Part shown: piece after piece, positions 8,236-16,274 of the stretch | Layout: each line of letters begins with the position of its first letter | Numbering within the stretch: the stretch's first letter is position 1 | Assembly: GCF_964186585.1 (NCBI RefSeq) | Contig: NZ_OZ075067.1 | Span: 1,860,001 to 1,924,000 of the forward strand | Length of the DNA stretch: 64,000 nucleotides | Reading direction: 5' to 3' | DNA from: Microbacterium sp. MM2322 | Lineage (GTDB): Bacteria > Actinomycetota > Actinomycetes > Actinomycetales > Microbacteriaceae | The notes under the pieces: generated by a model | What the model was told of the DNA's origin: nothing | The model's database searches: none | Seen by the model: only the letters and a program-made list of their open reading frames with translations | Translations under genes and position numbers: made by a program

Positions 8236-9682
8236 CGCCAGCTTCCTGTGCGGACCGGGCGCGAGCGGCGGCTTCTGCCGCTCCCGTTCCCGGTCGATTG
8301 TTCTCGACCCACCCCGCGACGTTCCGCTGGGGGGCGATGCTGAGTGCGAGGGCGCCGGCCGGAACATCCTTGCGGATCACGGCTCCCGCACCCGTCTTCG
8401 CGCCCTCACCGATCCTAACGGGCGCGACGAACACGTTGTGCGAGCCGGCGTGGACCTCGTCGGCGATCTCGGTGCGGTGTTTGGTGATGTCGTCGTAGTT
8501 GGCGGTGATCGCCCCCGCGCCCAGGTTGACGTTTCGCCCGATCGACGTGTCGCCGATGTACGAGAGATGCGGCACCTTGCTGCCCTCGCCGATCGTCGAG
8601 TTCTTGGTCTCGACGAAGGTGCCGATCTTGCCGCGTGCGCCCAGTTCGGTGCCCGGGCGCACGTACGCGAAGGGTCCGACGGTGGCACGGGCACCGATGA
8701 CGGCGAGCGTCGCGTCGGTGCGGGTGACGGTCGCACCGACTCCCACTTCGCAGTCGACCAGGCTCGTGTCGGGCCCGATCGTGGCGCCCTCGGCGACGGT
8801 CGTGGAACGCAGGATGTGGGTGTTCGGGAGCACGGTGACGTCGGGCGCGAGCGTTGCGGTCACGTCGATCCAGGTCGTCGCGGGATCGAGGACGGTGACG
8901 CCCTCGAGCTGCCACCGACGGACGGTGCGGGCGTTCAGCAAGCGGCCGACCTCGGACAGCTGCACCCGGTCGTTGACGCCGTAGGTCACCGTGACGTCCT
9001 TGGCGACGGATGCCGCGACCCGCCCGTCCGTGCGACGCACGAGCGCGACGATGTCGGTGAGGTACTTCTCGTTCTGGGCGTTGTCGTTTCCGACCTGCGG
9101 CAGATGCTCCCGGAGGATCGCGGCCGTGAAGACGTACATGCCGGCGTTGACCTCGGACACGGCTGCCTCGTCGGGCGAGGCATCCTTCTGTTCGACGATG
9201 CGGGCGACGCTGCCGTCGCTCTCGCGGATGATGCGGCCGTAACCGGTCGGGTCGTCCAGCACCGCCGTCATGAGCGTCGCCTCGGCCTGGGCAGCCCGGT
9301 GTCCCGCGACGAAAGCGTCGAGCGTATCGAAGTCGGCGAGCGGGCTGTCGCCGCTCAGGACGAGGACGTCGCCGTCGAAGCTGCCGAGCGCGTCGAGCGC
9401 GACCTCGACGGCGCGACCGGTGCCGGGAACCTCGTCCTGATCGACCACGACGACCTCGGGCGCGATGCCGAGGACGGCATCGGCGACCAGGTCGCGCTCG
9501 TGGCGGACGACGACGACGACGTGCGCGGGAGCGAGGTCGCGGGCGGTGTCGAGCACGTGGCCGACGAGCGGGCGTCCGCCGATGCGGTGCAGCACCTTGG
9601 GGAGGGAGGACTTCATCCGCGTTCCCTGGCCTGCGGCGAGGATGACGACGGCGAGGCGGGAGTCGAGCGCGTTCTCGGTCAT
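8207..9682 (-). CDS. glmU: Bifunctional GlcN-1-P acetyltransferase / GlcNAc-1-P uridyltransferase
   Basis: GlmU makes UDP-GlcNAc for peptidoglycan and glycans. The 491-residue cytosolic protein has an N-terminal nucleotidyltransferase domain (about 10-240) with LAAGQGTRMKS and K-V-L-H, and a C-terminal left-handed beta-helix acetyltransferase of hexapeptide repeats ending with the GAGAVIRKDVPAGALA region. The C-terminal tail is rich in Ala and Glu and overlaps prs by 29 bp. The ATG at 9682 is separated by a single base from the 3' end of the tRNA-Gln gene. The only purine-rich stretch in front of it (GGCGGAG) belongs to the tRNA acceptor stem and is too close for a normal Shine-Dalgarno, so the mature mRNA may be nearly leaderless. 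Confidence 0.95.
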   Translation of the reverse strand: MTENALDSRLAVVILAAGQGTRMKSSLPKVLHRIGGRPLVGHVLDTARDLAPAHVVVVVRHERDLVADAVLGIAPEVVVVDQDEVPGTGRAVEVALDALGSFDGDVLVLSGDSPLADFDTLDAFVAGHRAAQAEATLMTAVLDDPTGYGRIIRESDGSVARIVEQKDASPDEAAVSEVNAGMYVFTAAILREHLPQVGNDNAQNEKYLTDIVALVRRTDGRVAASVAKDVTVTYGVNDRVQLSEVGRLLNARTVRRWQLEGVTVLDPATTWIDVTATLAPDVTVLPNTHILRSTTVAEGATIGPDTSLVDCEVGVGATVTRTDATLAVIGARATVGPFAYVRPGTELGARGKIGTFVETKNSTIGEGSKVPHLSYIGDTSIGRNVNLGAGAITANYDDITKHRTEIADEVHAGSHNVFVAPVRIGEGAKTGAGAVIRKDVPAGALALSIAPQRNVAGWVENNRPGTGAAEAAARARSAQEAGDGSQEAAHG

Positions 9683-9683
9683 G

Positions 9684-9755
9684 CTCCGCCGCCAGGATTC
9701 GAACCTAGACCTCACAGCTCCAAAGGCTGTCGTGCTGCCATTACACCACGGCGGA
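9684..9755 (-). tRNA. tRNA-Gln (anticodon TTG)
   Basis: This 72-nt gene on the minus strand has acceptor arms TCCGCCG and CGGCGGA, discriminator G, a D arm starting TGGTGTAATGGCAGCA, anticodon stem ACAGC/GCTGT with loop CTTTGGA (anticodon TTG), and T arm with GGTTCGAATCC. CCA is not encoded. The gene lies directly upstream of glmU and ends one base before its ATG, so glmU either shares its transcript or starts at a promoter inside the tRNA. Confidence 0.96.
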
Positions 9756-9836
9756 CCGCGGCCGTCCGGGGTCCGGCAGCCGCCCGACAAGTCTGCCATG
9801 CGGTCGACGCTCCGCTCGCTCTGCGATGATGAGGAG

Positions 9837-10334
9837 ATGGCCCCCGAACACGATGAGGTCGACCGGATCGTGAGCGCGTGGATCGCGCAGCGGCCCGATC
9901 TGGACTTCTCCCCCCTCGAGGTGCTCTCGCGCGTGGACCGGCTGTCCCGCCACCTCGATCGCGCCCGTCGGGAGGCGTTCCACCGCAGCGACCTGGAGCC
10001 GTGGGAGTGGGACGTCCTCTCCGCGCTTCGTCGCGCCGGCGAGCCGTACACGCTCAGCCCCAAGCAGTTGCTGCAACAGACACTCGTCTCGAGCGGCACC
10101 ATGACGAATCGGATCGACCGGCTCGTCGAACGGCGCCTCGTCGTGCGTGCGGCGGATCCCGGCGACGGCCGAGGGGTGCTCGTGACCCTGACCGAGGAGG
10201 GGCGGAACCGCGTGGATGCCGCCATCACCCGATTGGTGGATGCCGAGGCGGAACTCCTCAGCCAATTGTCCCGAGCCGACCGCGACCGGCTCGCCGGGCT
10301 GCTGCGCAAGCTCAGCCTCGGCTTCGACGTCTGA
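9837..10334 (+). CDS. MarR-family transcriptional regulator
   Basis: This is a DNA-binding regulator of 165 residues with the MarR winged-helix fold. Helices precede the recognition region SPKQLLQQTLVSSGTMTNRIDRLVERRLV (about residues 75-103), followed by the wing (R-x-x-D-P-x-D-G-R-G-V-L-V-x-L-T) and a C-terminal dimerisation helix. The ligand is unknown. ATG at 9837 is preceded directly by GAGGAG; an upstream in-frame ATG at 9798 would add 13 residues and cannot be excluded. It runs divergently from tRNA-Gln/glmU and 7 bp ahead of the pseudouridine synthase gene, so those two are probably one transcript. Confidence 0.9.
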   Translation: MAPEHDEVDRIVSAWIAQRPDLDFSPLEVLSRVDRLSRHLDRARREAFHRSDLEPWEWDVLSALRRAGEPYTLSPKQLLQQTLVSSGTMTNRIDRLVERRLVVRAADPGDGRGVLVTLTEEGRNRVDAAITRLVDAEAELLSQLSRADRDRLAGLLRKLSLGFDV

Positions 10335-10341
10335 GCCCGAG

Positions 10342-11262
10342 ATGGCGATGCGCGCCCCCCTGCCCGTCCGCGACGGGGTCGGACCCACGCGGCTCCGCGT
10401 GCCGCGGACGGGTCCGTGGGCGACGATCGCGGACTATGTGACCGGGCGATTCGATCACATCGACCCGGAGATCCTTCTCAGCCGCTTCGACCGAGCCGAG
10501 GTCGTCGCGTTCGACGGCACGCCCCTCACGCGCGAGACCGCGCTGGGTGCCGAGGATTTCATCTGGTACTACCGGGAGCCCCCCGACGAACCCGACATCC
10601 CGTACGAGGTCACGGTGCGCCACGTCGATGACGACCTCCTCGTCGTCGACAAACCGCACTTCCTTCCGACGACTCCCGGAGGCGGATTCCTCCGCAACTC
10701 CGCGCTCGTGCGGCTCCGTCAGCGGTTCGACAATCCCGATCTCACGCCCATCCACCGCCTCGACCGCGCGACCGCCGGGCTCGTGATGTTCTCCGTCCGC
10801 CCGGCGACCCGTGGGGCGTACCAGAAGCTGTTCGCCGACCGCGTGGTCGACAAGGTCTACGAGGCGGTCACGTCGATCCCCGGGGCTGGGATGCCGGAGC
10901 TCCCCCTCACCGTGCGCTCGCATCTCACGAGCACACGTGGGAGCCTCCGCGCCGTCGTGCACGAGGACCGGGAGCCGAACGCTGAGACGCGCGTCGAGGC
11001 GATCCGCATCGGGGCGACAACCGCGCATCTGCGGCTGCACCCGCGGACCGGACGGATGCACCAGCTGCGCTCCCACCTCGCGGGGATCGGTCTCGGCATC
11101 CTGGGCGACCGCTTCTACCCCGACCTGCTCGACGAGGCACCGGACGACCCGGACCGCCCCCTGCAGCTGCTGGCACGCGAACTGCGCTTCGTCGACCCGC
11201 TGAGCGGGCGACCGCGCGAGTTCACGACCGGGCTGGAGTTGCGCGAAGCCGCTCGGGTCTGA
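10342..11262 (+). CDS. RluA-family pseudouridine synthase
   Basis: This is an RNA pseudouridine synthase of 306 residues. The catalytic motif is HRLDRATAGLVMF (catalytic Asp near residue 140), preceded by the DDDLLVVDKP strand and followed by KVYEAV and the RLHPRTGRMHQLRSHL block, all typical of RluA/RluC enzymes. No separate S4 domain is recognisable, but about 85 N-terminal residues precede the catalytic domain. The target could be 23S rRNA or tRNA; sequence alone does not decide. ATG at 10342 (or 10348) lies just after the MarR gene. The gene ends 18 bp before the convergent ABC-F gene. Confidence 0.9.
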   Translation: MAMRAPLPVRDGVGPTRLRVPRTGPWATIADYVTGRFDHIDPEILLSRFDRAEVVAFDGTPLTRETALGAEDFIWYYREPPDEPDIPYEVTVRHVDDDLLVVDKPHFLPTTPGGGFLRNSALVRLRQRFDNPDLTPIHRLDRATAGLVMFSVRPATRGAYQKLFADRVVDKVYEAVTSIPGAGMPELPLTVRSHLTSTRGSLRAVVHEDREPNAETRVEAIRIGATTAHLRLHPRTGRMHQLRSHLAGIGLGILGDRFYPDLLDEAPDDPDRPLQLLARELRFVDPLSGRPREFTTGLELREAARV

Positions 11263-11280
11263 GAGGTCAGGCGCCTCGGA

Positions 11281-13089
11281 TCAGCTGAGCTGCTCGCTGA
11301 GCTCGAACCAGCGGTCCTCGGCCTCGGAGACCTCGGTCTCCATCGCCGTGATCCGCTGCATCTTCTCGCCGAGTCCCACGTAGTCGTTCTGATCGTGTTC
11401 AGCCAGCGCCGCCCGCGCGGTCGCGATCTGGTCGCTCAGCTTCCTGATGCGGCGCTCCAGGCTCGAGACCTCCTTCTCGGCCGTGCGGCGATCGGCTCCG
11501 GAGAGAGCGGATGCCGTCGGTGCCGCGGCATCCGTCGTCTGACCGACTCGGGCCGTCGCCCCGGTCGCCTGCGGGTGGGCTGCGCGGAGGCGGAGGTACT
11601 CCTCGATGCCGCCGGGGAGGTGGCGGAGCCCGCCGCCCATGACGGCGTACTGCTGGTCGGTCACGCGCTCCATGAAGTAGCGGTCGTGGGAGACGACGAT
11701 GAGCGTGCCCGCCCAGGAGTCGAGGAGGTCCTCGATCGCGGCGAGCATGTCGGTGTCGAGGTCGTTCGTCGGCTCGTCGAGGATGAGGACGTTCGGCTGG
11801 TCGAGGAGGATCAGCAGTAGCTGGAGGCGGCGCTTCTGCCCGCCGGAGAGGTCCTTCACGGGAGTGGAGAGCTGGGCCGAGGCAAAGCCCATCCGCTCGA
11901 GGAGCTGACCCGGGGTGAGCTCCTGCGCCTTGGATCCGGCGCCGAACGTGTACGTCGTCCGGAGCCCCGACACGACGACGCGCACCGGCTCGTTCAGGTG
12001 CGGATCGAGCTCGTCCATGCGCTGCGTGAGGGTTGCGACCTTGACGGTCTTGCCGTGCTTCACCCGACCGCTCGTGGGTTGCACGGCGCCGGAGACGAGG
12101 CCGAGGAGCGTGGACTTGCCGGCGCCGTTGACGCCGAGGATGCCGGTGCGCTCCCCCGGTGCGATGCGCCACTCGACGTCGCGCAGGATCTCACGGCCGT
12201 CGTAGGCGACCCCCGCGTCGAGGAGGTCGACGACGTCCTTGCCGAGGCGGGCGACGGCGAGAGACTGCAGCGAGACGCGGTCGCGGATCTCGGGGACGTC
12301 GGCGATGAGCTCGTTCGCGGCATCGATGCGGAACTTCGGCTTGGTCGTCCGCGCGGGGGCGCCGCGGCGCAGCCACGCGAGCTCCTTGCGAGCGAGGTTC
12401 TGGCGACGCGCCTCGATGGTGGCGGCCTGCCGGTCGCGCTCGACGCGCTGCAGGATGTAGGCGGCGTACCCGCCGTCGAAGGGCTCGACGATGCGGTCGT
12501 GGACCTCCCACGTCTTCGTGCACACCTCGTCGAGGAACCACCGGTCGTGGGTGACGATCATGAGTGCGCCGGAGGACGCGGCCCAGCGACGCTTGAGGTG
12601 CTCGGCGAGCCACGAAATGCCCTCGACGTCGAGGTGGTTGGTGGGCTCATCGAGGGCGAGGACGTCCCAATCGCCGGCGAGCAACTGTGCGAGCGCGACG
12701 CGGCGGCGCTGGCCACCGGAGAGCGTGCCGATGGCGGCATCCCAGTCGAGGTCCGACAGCAGCCCCGACAGGACGTCGCGGATCCGGGGGTCGCGAGCCC
12801 ACTCGTGCTCGGGGCCGTCGCCGACGACGGCGCGTCCGACGGTGAGGTCGTCGGGGAGGACGTCGGTCTGCTCGAGCACGCCGATCGTCACGCCACCGCG
12901 AACGGTCACGCGCCCCGAATCGGGTTCGCGTCGGCCCGCGAGCATCGCCATGAGACTCGACTTGCCGTCGCCGTTGCGTCCGACGATGCCGATGCGATCG
13001 CCTTCGTCGACGCCGAGCGAGACGCCCTCGAAGACGACTTTGGTCGGGTATTCCAGGTGCAGGGCTTCAGCCCCGAGAAGATGTGCCAT
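11281..13089 (-). CDS. ABC-F family ATPase (Uup-like)
   Basis: This soluble ATPase of 602 residues has two ABC domains and no membrane segment. Domain 1 has Walker A GRNGDGKSS (about 38), signature LSGGQRRR and DEPTNHLD; the linker has the long basic helix characteristic of ABC-F proteins; domain 2 has GVNGAGKST, LSGGQKRR and DEPTNDLD. A C-terminal coiled coil (about 535-600, rich in Glu, Arg and Ala) resembles Uup. Family members act on the ribosome (translation factors or antibiotic protection) or, for Uup, in replication-associated roles. ATG at 13089 lies 7 nt after a TAGCCT -10 box, so the mRNA is probably leaderless. The gene is monocistronic and convergent with the pseudouridine synthase gene. 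Confidence 0.92.
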   Translation of the reverse strand: MAHLLGAEALHLEYPTKVVFEGVSLGVDEGDRIGIVGRNGDGKSSLMAMLAGRREPDSGRVTVRGGVTIGVLEQTDVLPDDLTVGRAVVGDGPEHEWARDPRIRDVLSGLLSDLDWDAAIGTLSGGQRRRVALAQLLAGDWDVLALDEPTNHLDVEGISWLAEHLKRRWAASSGALMIVTHDRWFLDEVCTKTWEVHDRIVEPFDGGYAAYILQRVERDRQAATIEARRQNLARKELAWLRRGAPARTTKPKFRIDAANELIADVPEIRDRVSLQSLAVARLGKDVVDLLDAGVAYDGREILRDVEWRIAPGERTGILGVNGAGKSTLLGLVSGAVQPTSGRVKHGKTVKVATLTQRMDELDPHLNEPVRVVVSGLRTTYTFGAGSKAQELTPGQLLERMGFASAQLSTPVKDLSGGQKRRLQLLLILLDQPNVLILDEPTNDLDTDMLAAIEDLLDSWAGTLIVVSHDRYFMERVTDQQYAVMGGGLRHLPGGIEEYLRLRAAHPQATGATARVGQTTDAAAPTASALSGADRRTAEKEVSSLERRIRKLSDQIATARAALAEHDQNDYVGLGEKMQRITAMETEVSEAEDRWFELSEQLS

Positions 13090-13096
13090 CGTCTCC

Positions 13097-13102
13097 AGGC
13101 TA
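13097..13102 (-). promoter_or_regulatory. -10 box TAGCCT, leaderless promoter of ABC-F gene
   Basis: On the minus strand TAGCCT is followed by 7 nt (GGAGACG) and then the ATG at 13089. This matches the TANNNT -10 pattern of actinobacterial leaderless genes, with transcription expected to start at or near the ATG. Confidence 0.55.
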
Positions 13103-13146
13103 CGCGGCGACCGGACACCCCCTGTGCCGCCGGTGAGGACCAGAGA

Positions 13147-13689
13147 TCATCGACGCATCCAGATGCGCCGGAATGGCGGCGCGAAAGCGAGGACGGCGAC
13201 GAGGACCGCCGCCGCAACCAGCGTGAACGACCCTGCCTCGGGCGCCCAGGGCGAATCGGCAGTGATGCCGAGTCCGACGACCAACCACGCACCGAGCGTC
13301 CCCACCGTCAGAAGGACTCCGATCGTCGTGGTCGCGGCGGCGCCGCGCGGCGAGACATTCCCGCGCAGGACCACCGCCACCGCGGCGACCGCGCACAGCA
13401 TGACGAGCATCAGCCCGAGGAAGGCAACGCCGAAAAGCACCCCGACGCCATCGACCTCGCCGCTCTCGCCGTTGCTGTTTCCCCCGCCGAACAGCGTGCC
13501 GAGCTGGAAGAGCGTGATGACCTCGTCGTCCTTCTGGAAGGACCGGACGGTCACGAACGGGAGAAAGAGCGACACGATCAGCAGAGCCTCCGCGGCGAGC
13601 GCGGGCAACAGGAGCACGGCCTTCTCGACCGTCGCGATGCGTTCGTCGATGCGACGGAGCACACCTGTCAGGTTCGGATCCTCAGGCAC
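13147..13689 (-). CDS. Hypothetical four-helix membrane protein
   Basis: This protein of 180 residues has about four predicted transmembrane helices (near residues 25-45, 85-110, 120-140 and 152-172). The soluble loop between helices 1 and 2 is rich in Gly, Asn and Asp. I do not recognise a family. GTG at 13689 follows AGGGG at a good spacing, which decides this start over a more distant ATG. Its start lies 8 bp inside the upstream 104-residue membrane protein gene, so the two are translationally coupled and may form a complex. It ends 57 bp before the start of the ABC-F gene. Confidence 0.7.
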   Translation of the reverse strand: MPEDPNLTGVLRRIDERIATVEKAVLLLPALAAEALLIVSLFLPFVTVRSFQKDDEVITLFQLGTLFGGGNSNGESGEVDGVGVLFGVAFLGLMLVMLCAVAAVAVVLRGNVSPRGAAATTTIGVLLTVGTLGAWLVVGLGITADSPWAPEAGSFTLVAAAVLVAVLAFAPPFRRIWMRR

Positions 13690-13996
13690 TGTGTCCCCTC
13701 TCGATATCGGCACGGCCGACGCGCCGGTTGTGATGCGCGATGGCAAGGAAGCCGGCTACGGCCACCGCCAGGGGCAGCACCACGATCCAGGGGCCGTGCT
13801 GCGTGCTCAAGAGTACGGCCGAGAGCACGGACATGCCCGCGCCGATCGCCCGGGAGAGGATCGAGCCCCGAGGCACGACCTCCGTGTCACGGTTGCAGGG
13901 AACCGTCCGATCCGAATTGGCCCGGAGGGTCGCCCACAACGACCACACCAGCAAAGCGGCGCCGACGCCGAGGGCGACCCACCCGAGAATCACCAC
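13682..13996 (-). CDS. Hypothetical small membrane protein
   Basis: This protein of 104 residues has three predicted transmembrane helices (about 2-22, 48-65, 68-86) and a basic, His/Arg-rich C-terminus. No known family is recognised. The GTG at 13996 (or the adjacent GTG at 13993) follows the TGA of the upstream acetyltransferase gene by only 2 bp, and the end overlaps the next membrane-protein gene by 8 bp, so acetyltransferase and both membrane proteins form one transcription unit. Coding is supported mainly by this tight packing and by the helix pattern. Confidence 0.65.
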   Translation of the reverse strand: MVILGWVALGVGAALLVWSLWATLRANSDRTVPCNRDTEVVPRGSILSRAIGAGMSVLSAVLLSTQHGPWIVVLPLAVAVAGFLAIAHHNRRVGRADIERGHSA

Positions 13997-13998
13997 GA

Positions 13999-15309
13999 TC
14001 AGTACCAGAAGCTCAGTCGGGGCGACGTGGTCGAGGCGAACACCCGCGCGATGCGGTGCGGGTCGTCGGTCTCGATCCGCCCGGCGCGGGCGAGAGTGAC
14101 CGGCGAGACACCGCCGAGGATCATCGCCGACAGTTCGGCCACCCCCACGCGGACGAGCGGAATCCCGAGCGGAGGCTCATCGACGACGTCGACGCCGGGG
14201 GCTCCCCCGGCCGACAGGACGAAGGTGCCGTCGGCGATGCCGAGCGGGTCGGTCACTTCGAGCGCGATCACGTCGTCGACGTCGTACCGGCGTGCTTCGA
14301 GGGTCGCCGGGACATCGAGGATGCGGAGGTAGTGGTGATCCTTGGTGTGGATGCGGGCGGCCCGCTTGTTGTCGAGCATCCACCAGAGCGGCTCGTCGAG
14401 CGAAAGCTCGCTGGCGCGGACGGTCCCGACGAGGTCCAGGGACAGCAGGAACCGCCAGAGCCCGGCGTAGGCCGCATCCGTCGCCGCGACGACCCGCGAG
14501 ACCGTCGCGGTCGAGGCGGACCAGTCGTCGTCGTCCTCGGCGATGCTGTAGATCGCGACGCCCTCGACCTCGCCTTCCGGAGAGCGGTACTGCACGACGC
14601 GCAGCTTGTCGGCCTTCTCGGCATCCGGTCGCGTTCCGAATGTACGGTCCCAGTGCCCGCCGGGCATGGCGATCTCGCCGGGAGTGGTCAGTCGGATGCG
14701 CTCGTGCAGCGCTGTCGCGGCATCCCGTCCCTGCTCGCGGGTGATGTAGTCGATGCGCCCCGGCGCCTCGGGTCCGACCCAGCCGGTGCGGCGGGTGGCG
14801 ATCTCCCACGAGGTGGCGGCGACGGCGGGGGCGAAACCGAATCGGCCGTAGATCCCCGACTCGCTGACCGTGAGGCCCGCGATCGGGAAGCCGAGGGCGG
14901 CGGCCGTCCGCAGTTCGCCGCGCATGAGAGTGCTCAGGATGCCGCGGCGCCGGTGCGTCGGCGCGACGGTCACCGCGCTGATGGCGCACATCGGCACCGC
15001 CGCGTCGACCGCCAGGGTCACCTCGGTCCCCCACGACGCGAAGGTCGCGACGGGAACCTCCGCCTGCACTCCGGCGGGGTCGTACACGCCCACCTTGCGG
15101 CGGTAGCCGCTGCGCGCGAACGACTCGGTGTACTGCGTCTCGGTGGGCTCCCCGTCGAGGAACCCGCGCGCGACGGCATCCTGCCATCGATGCGCACCGT
15201 CGCGGTCGTCGTCACCCACGCGGGCGGCCCGGAGTCCGCGGGCCTCGAACGCCGCGGTCAGGTTCTCGTCGAGCGCGGCCGAATGGAACTGGTCAGCAAG
15301 AGAGCTCAT
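13999..15309 (-). CDS. Eis-like GNAT N-acetyltransferase
   Basis: This protein of 436 residues has the architecture of the actinobacterial Eis (enhanced intracellular survival) family: an N-terminal GNAT domain with acetyl-CoA loop VAPTHRRRGILSTLM (about 113-127), a second degenerate GNAT domain, and a C-terminal sterol-carrier-like domain ending at the C-terminal carboxylate. The catalytic Tyr candidate lies in SESGIYGRFGF (about 146-156). Eis enzymes acetylate several amines of aminoglycosides or Lys side chains; the physiological substrate here is unknown. The ATG lies 6 nt after TAGCCT, so the message is probably leaderless. It is first in a unit with two small membrane proteins. Confidence 0.87.
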   Translation of the reverse strand: MSSLADQFHSAALDENLTAAFEARGLRAARVGDDDRDGAHRWQDAVARGFLDGEPTETQYTESFARSGYRRKVGVYDPAGVQAEVPVATFASWGTEVTLAVDAAVPMCAISAVTVAPTHRRRGILSTLMRGELRTAAALGFPIAGLTVSESGIYGRFGFAPAVAATSWEIATRRTGWVGPEAPGRIDYITREQGRDAATALHERIRLTTPGEIAMPGGHWDRTFGTRPDAEKADKLRVVQYRSPEGEVEGVAIYSIAEDDDDWSASTATVSRVVAATDAAYAGLWRFLLSLDLVGTVRASELSLDEPLWWMLDNKRAARIHTKDHHYLRILDVPATLEARRYDVDDVIALEVTDPLGIADGTFVLSAGGAPGVDVVDEPPLGIPLVRVGVAELSAMILGGVSPVTLARAGRIETDDPHRIARVFASTTSPRLSFWY

Positions 15310-15315
15310 TCCTCC

Positions 15316-15321
15316 AGGCTA
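15316..15321 (-). promoter_or_regulatory. -10 box TAGCCT, leaderless promoter of Eis-like gene
   Basis: On the minus strand TAGCCT is followed by GGAGGA and then directly by the ATG at 15309. The purine stretch touches the ATG and so is too close to act as a normal ribosome-binding site. The -10 spacing of 6 nt points to leaderless initiation. Confidence 0.5.
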
Positions 15322-15347
15322 TGGGGATGTGCCGACACTCCGCGAGG

Positions 15348-16274
15348 TCAGATGACGCGGGCGCCGGCAACCGGCCCGGTGACCGCGTGAACCTGGTGGC
15401 CGGATGCGGCCAGGCGCTCCGCGATCCGCCGGGCGTGCCCGTCGTCGGTGGCGAGGAACGCCGTCGTCGGTCCGGAGCCCGACACGAGCCCGCCGAGTGC
15501 TCCGGCCGAGGCCCCCTCATCGAGCAGGATCGCAAGGTCCGGCCGGAGATGGACGGCTGCGAGCTGCAGGTCGTTGCGGATGGCGGCGCCGAGGGCCGCG
15601 GCATCCCCCGACCGAAGAGCCCACAGGATGGCCGGATCAACCGATGGCAGCGTGCGGTCGGGAGCGATGTCGGCCTCGGCGCGGAGGTGATCGAGGGTGC
15701 CGTAGACCTCCGGGGTCGACAGTCCCCCGCCATCCGAGACCAAGACCCACGAGAACGATCCGCGGCCGAGCGCCGGAGCGAGCTCGTCGCCTCGGCCGGT
15801 GCCGACCGCCGTGCCGCCGAGGAGCGCGAACGGGACGTCGGCGCCCAACTGGGCCGCGAGCGCGTGCAGGTCGGATGCGGTGAGACCGCCGTCGACGAGT
15901 TCGTTGACCGCGACGAGGGCTGCGGCAGCGTCAGCCGAGCCACCGCCCATCCCGCCCGCGACCGGCACTCCCTTATGGATCTCGAGACGGATGCCGCCTT
16001 CCCAGCCGACGGCATCGGTCACCAGTCGGGCGGCGCGCAGCGCGAGGTTCGATTCGTCGAGCGGAACCCCCGACACGTCGACGTCTCCGCTGACCGAGAG
16101 AGTGGTGATCTCAGCGTGCGACGCCCAGACATCCTCGAACAGCGACACCGCCTGATAGACGGAGGCGACGTCGTGGTAGCCGTCGTCGCCGACGGGACCG
16201 ACCTCGAAGAAGAGGTTGATCTTGCCCGGCGCGCGCACGTGCACGCGCCGGGACGTGTCGAGGGGAAGACTCAC
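15348..16274 (-). CDS. ispE: 4-diphosphocytidyl-2-C-methyl-D-erythritol kinase
   Basis: IspE phosphorylates CDP-methylerythritol with ATP in the MEP pathway of isoprenoid synthesis. The 308-residue GHMP kinase shows VRAPGKINLFFEVG near the N-terminus (substrate-binding Lys), the ATP loop PVAGGMGGGSADAAAA near residue 103 and the C-terminal GHMP motif VSGSGPTTAFL near 265. The GTG at 16274 overlaps the aldo/keto reductase stop by 4 bp; upstream in-frame starts would lie deep in that gene. The pairing with an aldo/keto reductase does not have an obvious metabolic meaning. Note that ispE is not next to rsmA here, unlike in many actinobacteria. Confidence 0.94.
   Translation of the reverse strand: MSLPLDTSRRVHVRAPGKINLFFEVGPVGDDGYHDVASVYQAVSLFEDVWASHAEITTLSVSGDVDVSGVPLDESNLALRAARLVTDAVGWEGGIRLEIHKGVPVAGGMGGGSADAAAALVAVNELVDGGLTASDLHALAAQLGADVPFALLGGTAVGTGRGDELAPALGRGSFSWVLVSDGGGLSTPEVYGTLDHLRAEADIAPDRTLPSVDPAILWALRSGDAAALGAAIRNDLQLAAVHLRPDLAILLDEGASAGALGGLVSGSGPTTAFLATDDGHARRIAERLAASGHQVHAVTGPVAGARVI

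Noticed and set aside
11998..15390. A 1130-codon open frame on the plus strand
   Set aside because: It is antisense to the ABC-F, membrane-protein and Eis-like genes, all of which have clear family motifs. Long antisense frames are expected at 70% GC.
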